DNA of 64,000 bases from an uncultured Verrucomicrobiota bacterium. Its GTDB lineage: Bacteria > Verrucomicrobiota > Verrucomicrobiia > Limisphaerales > CAIYYI01. Made by a program: the position numbers and the translations under genes. The notes under the pieces are model-generated. The model saw nothing but the letters and a program-made list of their open reading frames with translations. It had not been told where the DNA came from and did no database searches. Below are positions 17,665 to 27,800 of this stretch, one piece after another. The stretch lies in NCBI GenBank assembly GCA_903930345.1, contig CAIYYI010000230.1:1-64000 (forward strand). The letters are read 5' to 3'. The first letter of the stretch is position 1, and every line of letters starts with the position of its first letter.

Positions 17665-18488
17665 CCCCATTTACCCGGGAGGTTATCCTCCACTGGAGCG
17701 CCGTGGCTTTGTACATCGCCGGCACCATTGGTTTTGCCTACGCTCTGATCTTTGCCCGGCCCGAAAAGGTGAGGGGGGCTCTGTGCGTGACGGCGGCCGG
17801 CCTGGTGCCGCACACGCTGGCGCTCGTCCTCCGCTATGTTCGGGTTGGCCATGGCCCTTACATGCTCAAGTACGAGGTGCTTTCTTCCAATGCCTGGATC
17901 GCCATCGCCATGCTGCTGCTGTTTGTCTGGCGGCGGCCCGCCTGGGCATCGGTGGCGCTCATCGCGTTGCCGGCCTCCATCCTGATGATGGGGTTGGGAT
18001 TGTTCACCAACCCTGAGGCCCGCAGTCTCCCCCCCTCGTTGCGCTCGCTCTGGCTGGTGTTCCATGTGCTCTTCAACAAGCTTGCAGTGGGCGCATTCGT
18101 GCTCGCGCTCGCCTCGGCGGTGGTGCTGCTCCGGAAGCTCCGGGGTGCCACCGGTCGGTGGTTGGATCGTTTGCCCGGGTCCGAGGTGGTCGAGGTCTAT
18201 ATGGTCCGTTTCATTGGTTTCGGCTTTGTTTTTTGGACCACTACCATCGGGGCCGGGGCCATCTGGGCCAACCAATCGTGGGGCCGTTATTGGGGCTGGG
18301 ATCCCATTGAAACCTGGTCCCTCGTCACCTGGCTGGCCTACGCCATTTTGCTGCACGCCCGCCTGTTTTTCCGGCTGGGTGGCCGTGCGACGGCCTGGGG
18401 CACCGTGGCCTGCTTTGTTCTGTCCATCCTGACGGTGCTGATTTTCCCCTTTGTATTTCCGTCCATGCATTCCGCCTATTTCCAATGA
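17661..18488 (+). CDS. ccsA: CcsA/ResC-like cytochrome c assembly protein
   Basis: 275 aa polytopic; WWD-type motif WANQSWGRYWGWDPIETWSLVTWLAYAILLHARL; ATGA overlap with the upstream ORF. Confidence 0.9.
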   Translation: MTPFTREVILHWSAVALYIAGTIGFAYALIFARPEKVRGALCVTAAGLVPHTLALVLRYVRVGHGPYMLKYEVLSSNAWIAIAMLLLFVWRRPAWASVALIALPASILMMGLGLFTNPEARSLPPSLRSLWLVFHVLFNKLAVGAFVLALASAVVLLRKLRGATGRWLDRLPGSEVVEVYMVRFIGFGFVFWTTTIGAGAIWANQSWGRYWGWDPIETWSLVTWLAYAILLHARLFFRLGGRATAWGTVACFVLSILTVLIFPFVFPSMHSAYFQ

Positions 18489-19930
18489 TGAAACCGCGCC
18501 CCGAAATATTGCTGGTGACCCCCCCGTACCATTCGGGCGTGGTGGAGTCGGCCGGCTCCTGGCTGCCGCTGGGGCTGCTTTACGTGGGCGGGGCTCTGCA
18601 AAAAGCGGGCTTTGGGGTGGCGCTCTACGACGCCATGACCCGGTTCGACACGCTGGATCAGGTCCGGGCCACCTTGCGCCGGGAACGGCCGGATGCGGTC
18701 TTCGTTTCCTGCATAACGGCCACGGTTCTCGATGGCATTGAGGTTTGCCGGGTGGCGAAGGAGGAGGCCCCCGGCACCCTTACGGTCCTGGGCAACACCC
18801 ATCCGAGTTTCATGTACGAGGAGATTTTGCGGGAGTATCCCGAGGTGGATGTCATTGTGCGCGCTGAGGGCGAAGAGACGTCGGTGGAGCTTATGCAGGC
18901 CTGGCAGGCGGGGGCTGATCTTTCTCGGGTCAGTGGCATCGCCTTTCGCCGGGATGGCCGGGCTTTTGCCACGCCTCCCCGCTGTTTCATTGCCAACCTC
19001 GACCCGCTGGAGCCAGCTTGGGATCTGGTGCCATGGAAGGAGTACAGTTACCGGCCCAAACCCGGATCGACTTTGGCCGTGGTCTCCTCCTCCCGGGGCT
19101 GTAAGCAACATTGCTCTTTTTGCTCCCAACGCCTGTTCTGGAAGGAGTCATGGCGCGCGGTTTCCGCCGCTCGTTTTGTGGATCAGCTCGAGATGCTGCG
19201 GTCGCGTTACGGCGTCGATGTGGCCATGATTGCCGATGAGATTCCGTCCGTCGATCCCGTGCGCTGGAGCCGGATCCTGGATTTGTTGATTGAGCGCGAT
19301 ATGGGCACTTCCCTGATGCTCGAGACGCGGGTCGAGGACATCATCCGTGATGCCGCTTTGCTTCCCCGGTATCGCCAGGCGGGCATTGAGCACATTTACG
19401 TGGGCGTCGAATCGGTCAACCAGGCCACGCTCGATTTGTTCAAGAAGGACGCCAAGGTTGAACAGGGCAAGCGCGCCATTGAGCTGATCAATGAGCACCA
19501 GATGATTTCCGAGACCTCCTTCGTCATGGGCATGCCCGATGAGACCATCGAAAACATGCAGCACACCATTGAGCTGGCCAAGTTTTTCGATCCCGACATG
19601 GCCTTTTTCCTCGCCATCACTCCCTGGCCTTACGCGGATCTGTACCAGGATGTGAAGGATCACATCGCCACGCGGGATTATCGCAAATACAATCTGGTTG
19701 AGCCGGTCATCAAACCGGTCTCCATGTCGCTTGATGATGTGCGGGAGCAGCTTTTCCGGGGGTTTCGCGAGTTCTACCACAACAAGATGAAAGGCATGGC
19801 CGCCATGCCGCCCTGGAAACAGCAGTTCATGAAAACCCTGATGAAGCTGCTGATGGAACATTCCTATCTGAAGGATCAGATGGCGGGCCTGGGTCATCCA
19901 CTGCCGGAGCACCCTGGCCCTGGAGCTTGA
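18485..19930 (+). CDS. B12-binding-domain radical SAM protein
   Basis: LLVTPPY and ILGNTHPSF-like B12-domain pattern; radical SAM CKQHCSFC; overlaps the end of ccsA by 4 bp. Confidence 0.87.
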   Translation: MMKPRPEILLVTPPYHSGVVESAGSWLPLGLLYVGGALQKAGFGVALYDAMTRFDTLDQVRATLRRERPDAVFVSCITATVLDGIEVCRVAKEEAPGTLTVLGNTHPSFMYEEILREYPEVDVIVRAEGEETSVELMQAWQAGADLSRVSGIAFRRDGRAFATPPRCFIANLDPLEPAWDLVPWKEYSYRPKPGSTLAVVSSSRGCKQHCSFCSQRLFWKESWRAVSAARFVDQLEMLRSRYGVDVAMIADEIPSVDPVRWSRILDLLIERDMGTSLMLETRVEDIIRDAALLPRYRQAGIEHIYVGVESVNQATLDLFKKDAKVEQGKRAIELINEHQMISETSFVMGMPDETIENMQHTIELAKFFDPDMAFFLAITPWPYADLYQDVKDHIATRDYRKYNLVEPVIKPVSMSLDDVREQLFRGFREFYHNKMKGMAAMPPWKQQFMKTLMKLLMEHSYLKDQMAGLGHPLPEHPGPGA

Positions 19931-19936
19931 GGCGCA

Positions 19937-21703
19937 ATGAACAATCGCCATCAATGTGTTATGCATGACCATACTAAAACGGCCAGGCCGTTCGGGATGA
20001 CTCCGCCAGCCGGGGCACGGCTTCTCTTTGCAAACCGGGTTTCGGCTTTCAGCCGGCTGCTCCGCGCCGGGTGCTGCCTGGTGGTTTGGCTCTTCTCGGC
20101 AGCCTCAATGCGCGCTGAGACCCCCTTGGTGGCTTCCTTGGGCGCGTATCGCGGGAGCCTCCAGGCCCCTGCCTGCGTCGCTGCGGATGCGGCTGGGTAC
20201 CTTTATGTCACGGACCCTCAGGCCGGCCAGGTGGTGGTATTCGATGGTTTTGGGCGGGTGGCGCAGGTCGTTCCCGGCTTCTCCGGTCCGCTGGGAATCG
20301 CTTTGGATGCCAATGGGCAGATTTATTTGTCGGAAGCGGCAAGCGGCAGTGTGACCGTCTTTGATGCCCAGTGGCATCCCCTGTACAAGCTCGGTGGCGG
20401 CGACCATGAGTTCCTCTTGCCAAACTACCTGGCCTTGGATCCCGCCCCGGGCAGTGCGGCGGTTTATGTTTCGGACAGCAAGGCCAACCTGATCAAGGTT
20501 TATCGTGCCGGAGCGTTTGATTTCAGTTTTGGCGGCAAGGGCACCAATGATGGGCAGTTCAATTTCCCCACCGGTTTGCACCTCGCCGCCAATGGTGAGG
20601 TTTTTGTGGTGGACCAGAACAATGAACGCGTTCAGGTCTTTGGCCGGAGCGGTGATTTTCGGCGCTCATTCTCCTTGGTGACCCCGCTTGGTGGAATGGG
20701 GTTGGGTTCGGCTGGGGGGCGTTCTCAGGGCATCACCGGTGACCCATTGGGGCGTCTTCTGGTGGCAGATTCCTTTCAAGGTTTTGTGCGGGTGTTTGAT
20801 GCGCAGGGCAATTATCAGGGACGCTTTGGTGGACTGGGGGAATTGCCCGGCCAGTTTGGCACCCCGTTGGGGTTGGTCATGGATGGGTGTGGCCGGCTTT
20901 TTACCGCTTCCGCAAACAATGGGCGCGTGGAGGTTCTTGGTCTGGACGGCTTCGCGCAGTTCAGCGCTGTCCCTGCCCAGCAGGTGGTTTGTGCCGGCAC
21001 CAACGTTGCGTTTTCGGTGACCGTCACCAACCCCGGTGTCTGCACTTTCCAATGGCGCAAGGGCGCCAGTCCATTGGGGGATGGGGGTGTTGTTTCCGGA
21101 GCCACTGGCCTGGTGCTCAATCTTGTCGGCGTTTCTCCGGCGGATAGTGGGCAGTACTCCGTGCAGGTAACCGGGCCGGGGGTGGATCTGACCAGCCCGG
21201 CGGCAAATCTCACCGTGCTTCTCCCGCCCACCATTCTCAGCTTTTCGTCCAGCCAGACGGTGATCTTTGGCACCAACGTCACTTTCGCTGTGGGTGTCCT
21301 GGGGGAGGCCCTGTCCTACCAGTGGTTCTTCAGGGGGTATCCGATGGATGGGGCCACGGGTTCATCCCTCACGCTGCTCAACGTCCAGCCCGACCATGCT
21401 GGGGCCTATTCTGTGGAGGTGAGGAATTCGGTGGGGGCGGCGGTGAGTCCGGTGGCGCAGCTTGCTGTCCTGGTTCCGCCCGGCCCGCCGAAAATCGAAT
21501 CCAGCATCCTCCTCCCGGGTGTGGGTGTGCAGCTCACCATCAATGGTGATATGGGCTACTCCTTCTGGATTGATGGAGCGAACAATCTTGCGGATTGGGT
21601 GGCCTTGACGAACATCGTCAATGAAACCGGGTCCCTGGATGTCGTGCTGCCGTTGTCCACGAATTTTCCGAACCAGTTTTACCGTATGCGCTGGATGCCG
21701 TGA
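19937..21703 (+). CDS. Secreted NHL-repeat protein with Ig-like domains
   Basis: NHL motifs (FNFPTGLHLAANGEVFVVDQNNERVQVFG) then immunoglobulin-like repeats (ADSGQYSVQVTGPG, DHAGAYSVEVRNSVG); start codon uncertain. Confidence 0.8.
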   Translation: MNNRHQCVMHDHTKTARPFGMTPPAGARLLFANRVSAFSRLLRAGCCLVVWLFSAASMRAETPLVASLGAYRGSLQAPACVAADAAGYLYVTDPQAGQVVVFDGFGRVAQVVPGFSGPLGIALDANGQIYLSEAASGSVTVFDAQWHPLYKLGGGDHEFLLPNYLALDPAPGSAAVYVSDSKANLIKVYRAGAFDFSFGGKGTNDGQFNFPTGLHLAANGEVFVVDQNNERVQVFGRSGDFRRSFSLVTPLGGMGLGSAGGRSQGITGDPLGRLLVADSFQGFVRVFDAQGNYQGRFGGLGELPGQFGTPLGLVMDGCGRLFTASANNGRVEVLGLDGFAQFSAVPAQQVVCAGTNVAFSVTVTNPGVCTFQWRKGASPLGDGGVVSGATGLVLNLVGVSPADSGQYSVQVTGPGVDLTSPAANLTVLLPPTILSFSSSQTVIFGTNVTFAVGVLGEALSYQWFFRGYPMDGATGSSLTLLNVQPDHAGAYSVEVRNSVGAAVSPVAQLAVLVPPGPPKIESSILLPGVGVQLTINGDMGYSFWIDGANNLADWVALTNIVNETGSLDVVLPLSTNFPNQFYRMRWMP

Positions 21704-21763
21704 GCAGTGATGATGCAATGTTTTAATATTGACACTCGGTTAACTAATAATAACGCTAAAGCT

Positions 21764-23083
21764 ATGAACCTTGGCAAATCCTCTGTCTTTGTCACCAAAG
21801 ACCTTCTGACCAATAAGTTCCCCCTCGCTTCTATTACAATGGTTTTCGCTGCCCTGCTGGGGGTCAGTCTTCCCGCGCTGGGTCAGTCTGATCAGACCTA
21901 TGGTTTTGTTGGTTTCGCTGGCTTCGCTGGCTCACCTGGCAGTCTTGATGGCGAGGGCAGTGCCGCACGATTCAACTTTCCCGCCGGGGTGGCCTTGGAT
22001 ATTTCCAGCAACTTGGTGGTGGCGGATTTTGGCAATCACACCGTTCGGATGGTCTCCTCCGCTGGTGCGGTGACGACTCTGGTGGGCACCGCAGGGATTT
22101 CCGGCACCAACAATGGGACGGGCGGTGCCGCCCGGTTCAATCATCCCTTCGGCGTGGCTTTGGACCGCAGTGGGAATATTTTTGTGGCCGATTCGGACAA
22201 TCATACAATTCGGAAAGTGACTCCCGCCGGGGTGGTCACAACGCTGGCGGGAAGTGCCGGTACTTCCGGCACCAACGATGGGGTCGGCCTTGCCGCCTTG
22301 TTCAGCCATCCTTTCGGTTTGGCGGTGGATGGGGCGAATAATATCTTTGTGGCCGATTCCGACAATCACACTATCCGGAAGATAACCCCGGCGGGCGTGG
22401 TCACGACTTTTGCGGGCAGCCCGGGGATGCCAGGAGCCATTGATGCTGCAGGAGGCGATGCGAGGTTCAATCACCCCTCTGGCGTGGCTGTGGACAGTCA
22501 GGGTAACGTGATGGTGGCGGATAAAGGCAATTTTACGATTCGGCGGGTGACCACGAATGGGGTGGTGACCACTCTGGCCGGATTGGCGGGTTATTATGGT
22601 CGGATGGATGGAACGCGCAGTGTGGCGCGTTTTTATGATCCGTCGGGGGTGTCTGTGGATGCCGCAGGCAACGTGTTTGTGTCGGAATTCGGTAACACGA
22701 TCCGGAAGGTGACCCCGGCCGGGACGGTGTCGAGTTTGACAGACGGCGCCGGCCCGCTTGATGCACCCCAGGCTGTGGCTGTGGATGCTGCCGGCGTTCT
22801 TTTTATCGCCGATTCCTTGAACAATCGCATTGTCAAAGGTCGGCTCGGTGGGTTCGGTGGGATCTCGCCATCGTTGAGGGTGGCTCTCTCCGGCGGTCGC
22901 GCCAACGTGTCTCTATCCTGGCCCCCAAGTCACCTCGGCTGGGAACTGCAAATGACGACCAACTTGTCCGGCGGGGGGCTCACCACCGCTTGGACTCGCG
23001 TGGTCGGCTCCACTGGCGGCACCAACTTTTCCCTGCCCAATAACCCAGCCAATCCCGGCTTTTATCGGCTAAAAAGTCCGTAG
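21764..23083 (+). CDS. NHL-repeat protein
   Basis: ORF 21707..23083; repeated ARFNHPFGVALDRSGNIFVADSDNHTIRKVTPAGVVTTLAGSAG units; start at MNLGKSS preferred because it precedes the hydrophobic segment. Confidence 0.85.
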   Translation: MNLGKSSVFVTKDLLTNKFPLASITMVFAALLGVSLPALGQSDQTYGFVGFAGFAGSPGSLDGEGSAARFNFPAGVALDISSNLVVADFGNHTVRMVSSAGAVTTLVGTAGISGTNNGTGGAARFNHPFGVALDRSGNIFVADSDNHTIRKVTPAGVVTTLAGSAGTSGTNDGVGLAALFSHPFGLAVDGANNIFVADSDNHTIRKITPAGVVTTFAGSPGMPGAIDAAGGDARFNHPSGVAVDSQGNVMVADKGNFTIRRVTTNGVVTTLAGLAGYYGRMDGTRSVARFYDPSGVSVDAAGNVFVSEFGNTIRKVTPAGTVSSLTDGAGPLDAPQAVAVDAAGVLFIADSLNNRIVKGRLGGFGGISPSLRVALSGGRANVSLSWPPSHLGWELQMTTNLSGGGLTTAWTRVVGSTGGTNFSLPNNPANPGFYRLKSP

Positions 23084-23152
23084 TGCTGCCAGATGTTCTT
23101 ACTTCGTTCTCTTTTTTGCTTCTGTTGAATCTGGCTGTTTCTTCCAGGTTTG

Positions 23153-23312
23153 GGAGGCGGTAAGAAATTAAGGTCGCAAGATGGCGCCGGGATTTTACCG
23201 TTGGGCGAGGCGCGACCAAGGAGCATATCCGCAGCGATCTGTGACTGAGGAGCAACGACGCCCAACGCCACAAGAACCAGTCAGGTTGTCGCCATAATTT
23301 CTTACCGCCTCC
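23153..23312. repeat. 160-bp element with 18-bp perfect terminal inverted repeats (MITE-like or structured intergenic repeat)
   Basis: GGAGGCGGTAAGAAATTA (23153-23170) and TAATTTCTTACCGCCTCC (23295-23312); nested inner repeat CGTTGGGCG (23199-23207) / CGCCCAACG (23259-23267). Confidence 0.65.
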
Positions 23313-24563
23313 TTAACGGGCCGGACGGGCGGGTGGCGTTGCCGCATCGGTTTGGGCTGCGGCAAGTTCCTTGTTGATGGCGGCGGAGCGCTGTTTCAGA
23401 TGTTCGCGGAGCAGTTTTTCACGCGCATCGAATTTGGCGCGTTCAAGGTCAGAGGCTTCGCTCAGGGCCGGGCGGAGCATTTGGGCGAGTTGATCCACCT
23501 GGCGGTTTAGCTTTTCCAGGTTGAAAACCTGGGTGGCCAGCCAGGTGCAACGGTTGGTATAGGCCTCCCGGCCTTGGGGGGTCTCATAGAGGGCTTTCGA
23601 CACCAGCGCGCTGAAGCCAGGGTGAAGGATGGAAGGGCGGCATTGTTCAAACATGCGGTCCAGGTCGTTGGGCATGAAGACGAGGGTGTGCGTTTCGGGA
23701 TCATGGTAGAGCCGGAAGTTGTGGCCGTACACCGAATAGCCATCGCAATGGCAGGTGATGATTTCCATGGCCATGAAGGAGAGGAAGCGGCGGATGTCGA
23801 GCGTGGTTTGGAGCCGTTCCCAGCGGCGGTCGAGGTCGCGCTCCTGGCAGGCCGCCACCAGGGCGGAGAGGTCGGACAGGGGCTGCGGCTGCCTCCCCTC
23901 ATCCAACCGGAAACGCCTCTGAAGATCATTGCCGGAGCCGAGATCGTAGGAGCCTTGGTTGATGTCGTAGAGGTTGCCGTCGGTTTCCTTGAAGTAAAGG
24001 CGGAGAAAATCCTTGCTGAATCCCTCCTTCAGGACGTAGAGGCCGAGTTTGCGGCCGTTGATCTGGACCAGGGCGTGGCCCGTGCGCGGGGCGGGCACGC
24101 CGGCTTCGCGGAAGAGCTGGCCGGCGAGGGCTTCATTCATGTAGGAGGGGTCTTGAACGGAGTTGTTGAGCAGGATCTTCCGCAGACCGTGGAAATTCTG
24201 ATCGGGAACGAAATACTGGAAGTTGAGGGTCAATCCCGGTTTGTCATCAAAGTTCCGAAAACTGCCGCTCGCCCCTTTCAGGTGAACGGCGACATTCTGA
24301 TAAATCCGGCCGCCCTCTTTGACGGTCGCACGCACCTTGCGGCGGGGATCCTTGCGGAGGCTTGCCGTGTTGGCGGGATCGAGTTCAATGGCGATCTCCA
24401 CTGGTGCGCGGTGGGTGAACAGGTCCGCGCCTGGCTCGGTCCGTCCCGCCGGTTCAGCGGCGGAAACCGCCGGGCGGAGGGCCGGAGATCCGATCCCCAG
24501 AAGGGCGATCAGGAGCAGGATGCTGGCGAGTGATGGCATGATGCTGGAAACAGGTTGAACCAT
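23313..24563 (-). CDS. CotH kinase family protein, secreted
   Basis: APVEIAIELDPANTASLRKDPRRKVRATV..., VAVHLKGASGSFR, KPGLTLNF, LNNSVQDPSYMNEALAGQLFREAGVPAPR, GLYVLKEGF; start chosen at MVQPVSSIMPSLA (signal peptide). Confidence 0.85.
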   Translation of the reverse strand: MVQPVSSIMPSLASILLLIALLGIGSPALRPAVSAAEPAGRTEPGADLFTHRAPVEIAIELDPANTASLRKDPRRKVRATVKEGGRIYQNVAVHLKGASGSFRNFDDKPGLTLNFQYFVPDQNFHGLRKILLNNSVQDPSYMNEALAGQLFREAGVPAPRTGHALVQINGRKLGLYVLKEGFSKDFLRLYFKETDGNLYDINQGSYDLGSGNDLQRRFRLDEGRQPQPLSDLSALVAACQERDLDRRWERLQTTLDIRRFLSFMAMEIITCHCDGYSVYGHNFRLYHDPETHTLVFMPNDLDRMFEQCRPSILHPGFSALVSKALYETPQGREAYTNRCTWLATQVFNLEKLNRQVDQLAQMLRPALSEASDLERAKFDAREKLLREHLKQRSAAINKELAAAQTDAATPPARPAR

Positions 24564-24884
24564 TCCTGGTGCCAACCGCCAGCAAAAAAGCCCCTCTGGA
24601 TTGATCCAGCGCCATGGTTTTCTCCCAGTGCCCATTGCGGAAACTTGCGAGATGGGTTGCTGCCAATTCGGGTGGTGGGCGCGGTGCGAGCGAGGCGGCA
24701 TCCCCGCCGCAGGCTGTGACGAGCGAGCAGCAAGGCCGGCCACCCTAAGGGCCAAGCGCCCGCTCGCACTTTTCAGCCTTACCCCGGTTTTTATTGCGCC
24801 ACCCAACCTTGGCTGGTACGTTCCAGCAGCCTTGGATCTAGTATTCCTACTATTTCCATCATAGCTGTGGTATAAAATATATTT

Positions 24885-27800
24885 ATGTACAAACGCGACG
24901 CGGGCGGTTTTCTTCGGGTGGTTGTCGAGCTGTTTTATCCAAGCGCCGGGTCGCGCATAGATTCCAGCGCGGGGTGGGGATTATGGCTGGGGTTCCTGAT
25001 CTTCACCGCGTTCCTCCCCCCGGTCCTTGCACAAACCGGGCCGATGAGTGTGCGTCCGGGATCGGTTCCCGGGCAGGCGGAAGTTTCCGTTGGGAGTCAA
25101 ACGGACAAGTTTTATCAATTGGAAGTCTCCCGCGACCTGAAGGACTGGTGGGCTGCGCTCGGAACGAACGGGACCGGGAGCAACCTGACTTACACGGTGG
25201 ATACCACCGGTCAGGACCGGCTCTTCTTCCGGTTTGTGATTGAGCAGAACGGACTGCTGCGCGGGCTCACCAACCTGGTGTTGGCACCCGAGGCCGGTTT
25301 TAGTGAGGTGGGTGAGCGGGCGGCTCTGATACTGGCCTCCAATGGGGTTGCCAGCACGGATGATTTGTTCAACCGCTTCCGTTCTGTCTCCCGTTTGAAC
25401 CAGGAGGTGGCCCGCCTCCAACAGTCCGGGGTCCGCATTGATGCGGGCAATGTCATCGGCCTGCTCAAAGAGGCGGAGTTGCGCACCAATCTAAAGTCGC
25501 TGGAGGAAAAAGGTTTCCGCAAGTCTCTGACCGACGTGCTGGTATCAAGCCGTTTTAACATGACAGAGCTGCACCGGTTCATGCGCCGGGTGCCGGCGGA
25601 TGCCGGGGCTTTGCTGGCGCAGGAGGCCTATCTGGAGTTCAAAAACACCTTGCAGGAGGTGGGGAGTTGCCCGTTGAGCCAGGAGGAATTCCATCAGTTG
25701 CGGGCGCACGTCGCCTCGCTCAACCCGGTGCCCGATCTCCAAGTTACGCAGAGCCACCAGGACGCCCGGTATGGCACGCTGCCCGGGGCAGCCAAGCGCC
25801 TGGCAACCGCGCAAGCCAAGGATGGCACCCTGACCAACCTCGTCGGCGAGGCGGTTTCCTCCTTGGAGGAACAACTCTCCAAGCTACCTCCGCCCAGTTA
25901 CGATTACATCCCGGCCTACGTGCAGCAGCACAACCAGGCCCGGTTCCTGCTCGAACCGTACCCCCTCGCCATCCTGGGCTACCGATTGGTTCGCAGTGGG
26001 GCCGCCTCTTTGCCGGTGCCGATTGACGCGCTGCCTCCCTTCACGGTCGAGTCTGAAAACCCCGGCTACCGAAAATTCCTCATCAATGAGTCGGGGTTGG
26101 CCTGGTTCAAAGCCTACGGCCACGCCCAGGGGGCGCACCTTCTCATCCGGAATTCCACCGGACAGACCATTCTGGATGAGCAAATCCCGGCCAACAGTTC
26201 CCGGGGCTTCATCCTTCCCATTTTCCAGGAGGATGTCGGTGCCGGATTTGAGGTGTTGAAGGTCGATGGCCTCACCCTTTCAGCCATGTCCTTGCAAAAA
26301 CCCCTGGTCGCGGAGAACGTGGCGGGCGAATTCAGGCTGCAGGATCAGTCCCTGACACCGGTGGTGCCATCCCTGCCGGGGGGGGCGGCCTGGCTGCGGT
26401 TCTCCCTGCTGGACTCCCCCGGGGCAGGCGCGCCCCCGCTCGTCGCCTCACTTCAGGTCCGTAATTCATTCCTGCCGGACGGAACTTATCAGACGGTGCT
26501 GATTAATCCCTCCCGCGTCCCCGCCACCAATTGCCTCACCCTAAACCACCCCTTGGAATTGCCGTTCCAAGGCCAGAATGGCCTTTGGAATTTGTTCATC
26601 CTGCCTCCCGGGATCGACGGTGCCCCGCTGATCCGGTTAAATCCCGTGACGGGCCAGGTCGATGCTCTCTCCCTCTTTGCCCTCAACGCGGACACCAGCT
26701 CCGGGGAGTCCGCCTTTGACTTTGTGCTGCAACACGCGCCGGTTCAAACCCGGGCCTTTCTCGTCGGCAAAATGAACCAGGTCGCCTACAGCCGGGATGG
26801 GGAATCCGCCGGATCATTCGGGGAGGTGAAACTCTCCTTCCATGCCAACATTGCCCCCTACTTTGATCAGGCGGCGAGTTTCGGATCCGTCTTCGGGGAA
26901 AGCCGCGCTTTCCAAGCCTGGCGGCTTTGGCTGGATAACGGCCAGAATGCCGCTGCTTTGGCCCTGAACGAACAATTTGTCGCGGGCCTGGCCGAACTTC
27001 GGTTGAACGAGGCTTTCCGGTCCGAATACCTCAGCTCATTTTATGAGTTCTTCCCCTACCAGAATTCCCCTTACAGCTTCTACGATGACAATGATCTGCT
27101 CACGGTTTACAGCGCCCACGTCAGGAATGAACTGGGCCGGAGCTGGTATCGGAACATCGGTGATGCGGCAGCCCTCTATCAGTCCTGGGCGGACCGTGTG
27201 GTTCAGATCAATGCCTTCAAATACCCGTTCGGACAACAGTACAAGATCGTGGACAATCTGGTCACCGGGTCCCCTCTCAACGGCACGCTCTCCTACCTGA
27301 GCCTGCACCCGGTGATCCCCGTGGACGTGCCGCTCTTTGCGGTGCCCAAGGACCGGATGGCCCGGGAACCTTTGCCCATCTCTTTTGACTATGCCACCTG
27401 GGAAATGGACGAGCTGGACAAGAGTGATCTTTTCGGCTCTGCCCTCAAGGGCGTAGTCAATGTGGGCCTCGGCATTCTCGGCCAGAACTGGGCCCGGGCG
27501 GTCTGTTCTGGCGTGGACATGATTGACGAACTGCACCGGACGGTGAAAGCGGCCAAGGATGATCCGATTGGCTCCGCCAATTTCCGGCTCAGCCGCGCCT
27601 CCAGCCGGCACGGGTTTTATGGTTTGGAGGATGATGAGCTGATGTCCTTTCATTTCTCTGGAAAACCGAAGAAGAACAACCTTAATGCCTTTGAAACCGG
27701 CCTCAACTACGCCAAGCTGGCTTGCGATACCATGACCGCCGTCTCCTCCGTCGGGGGAAACCTTAGTGATCTCAAAAAGAACCTCTCGTCTGCCTGGAGC

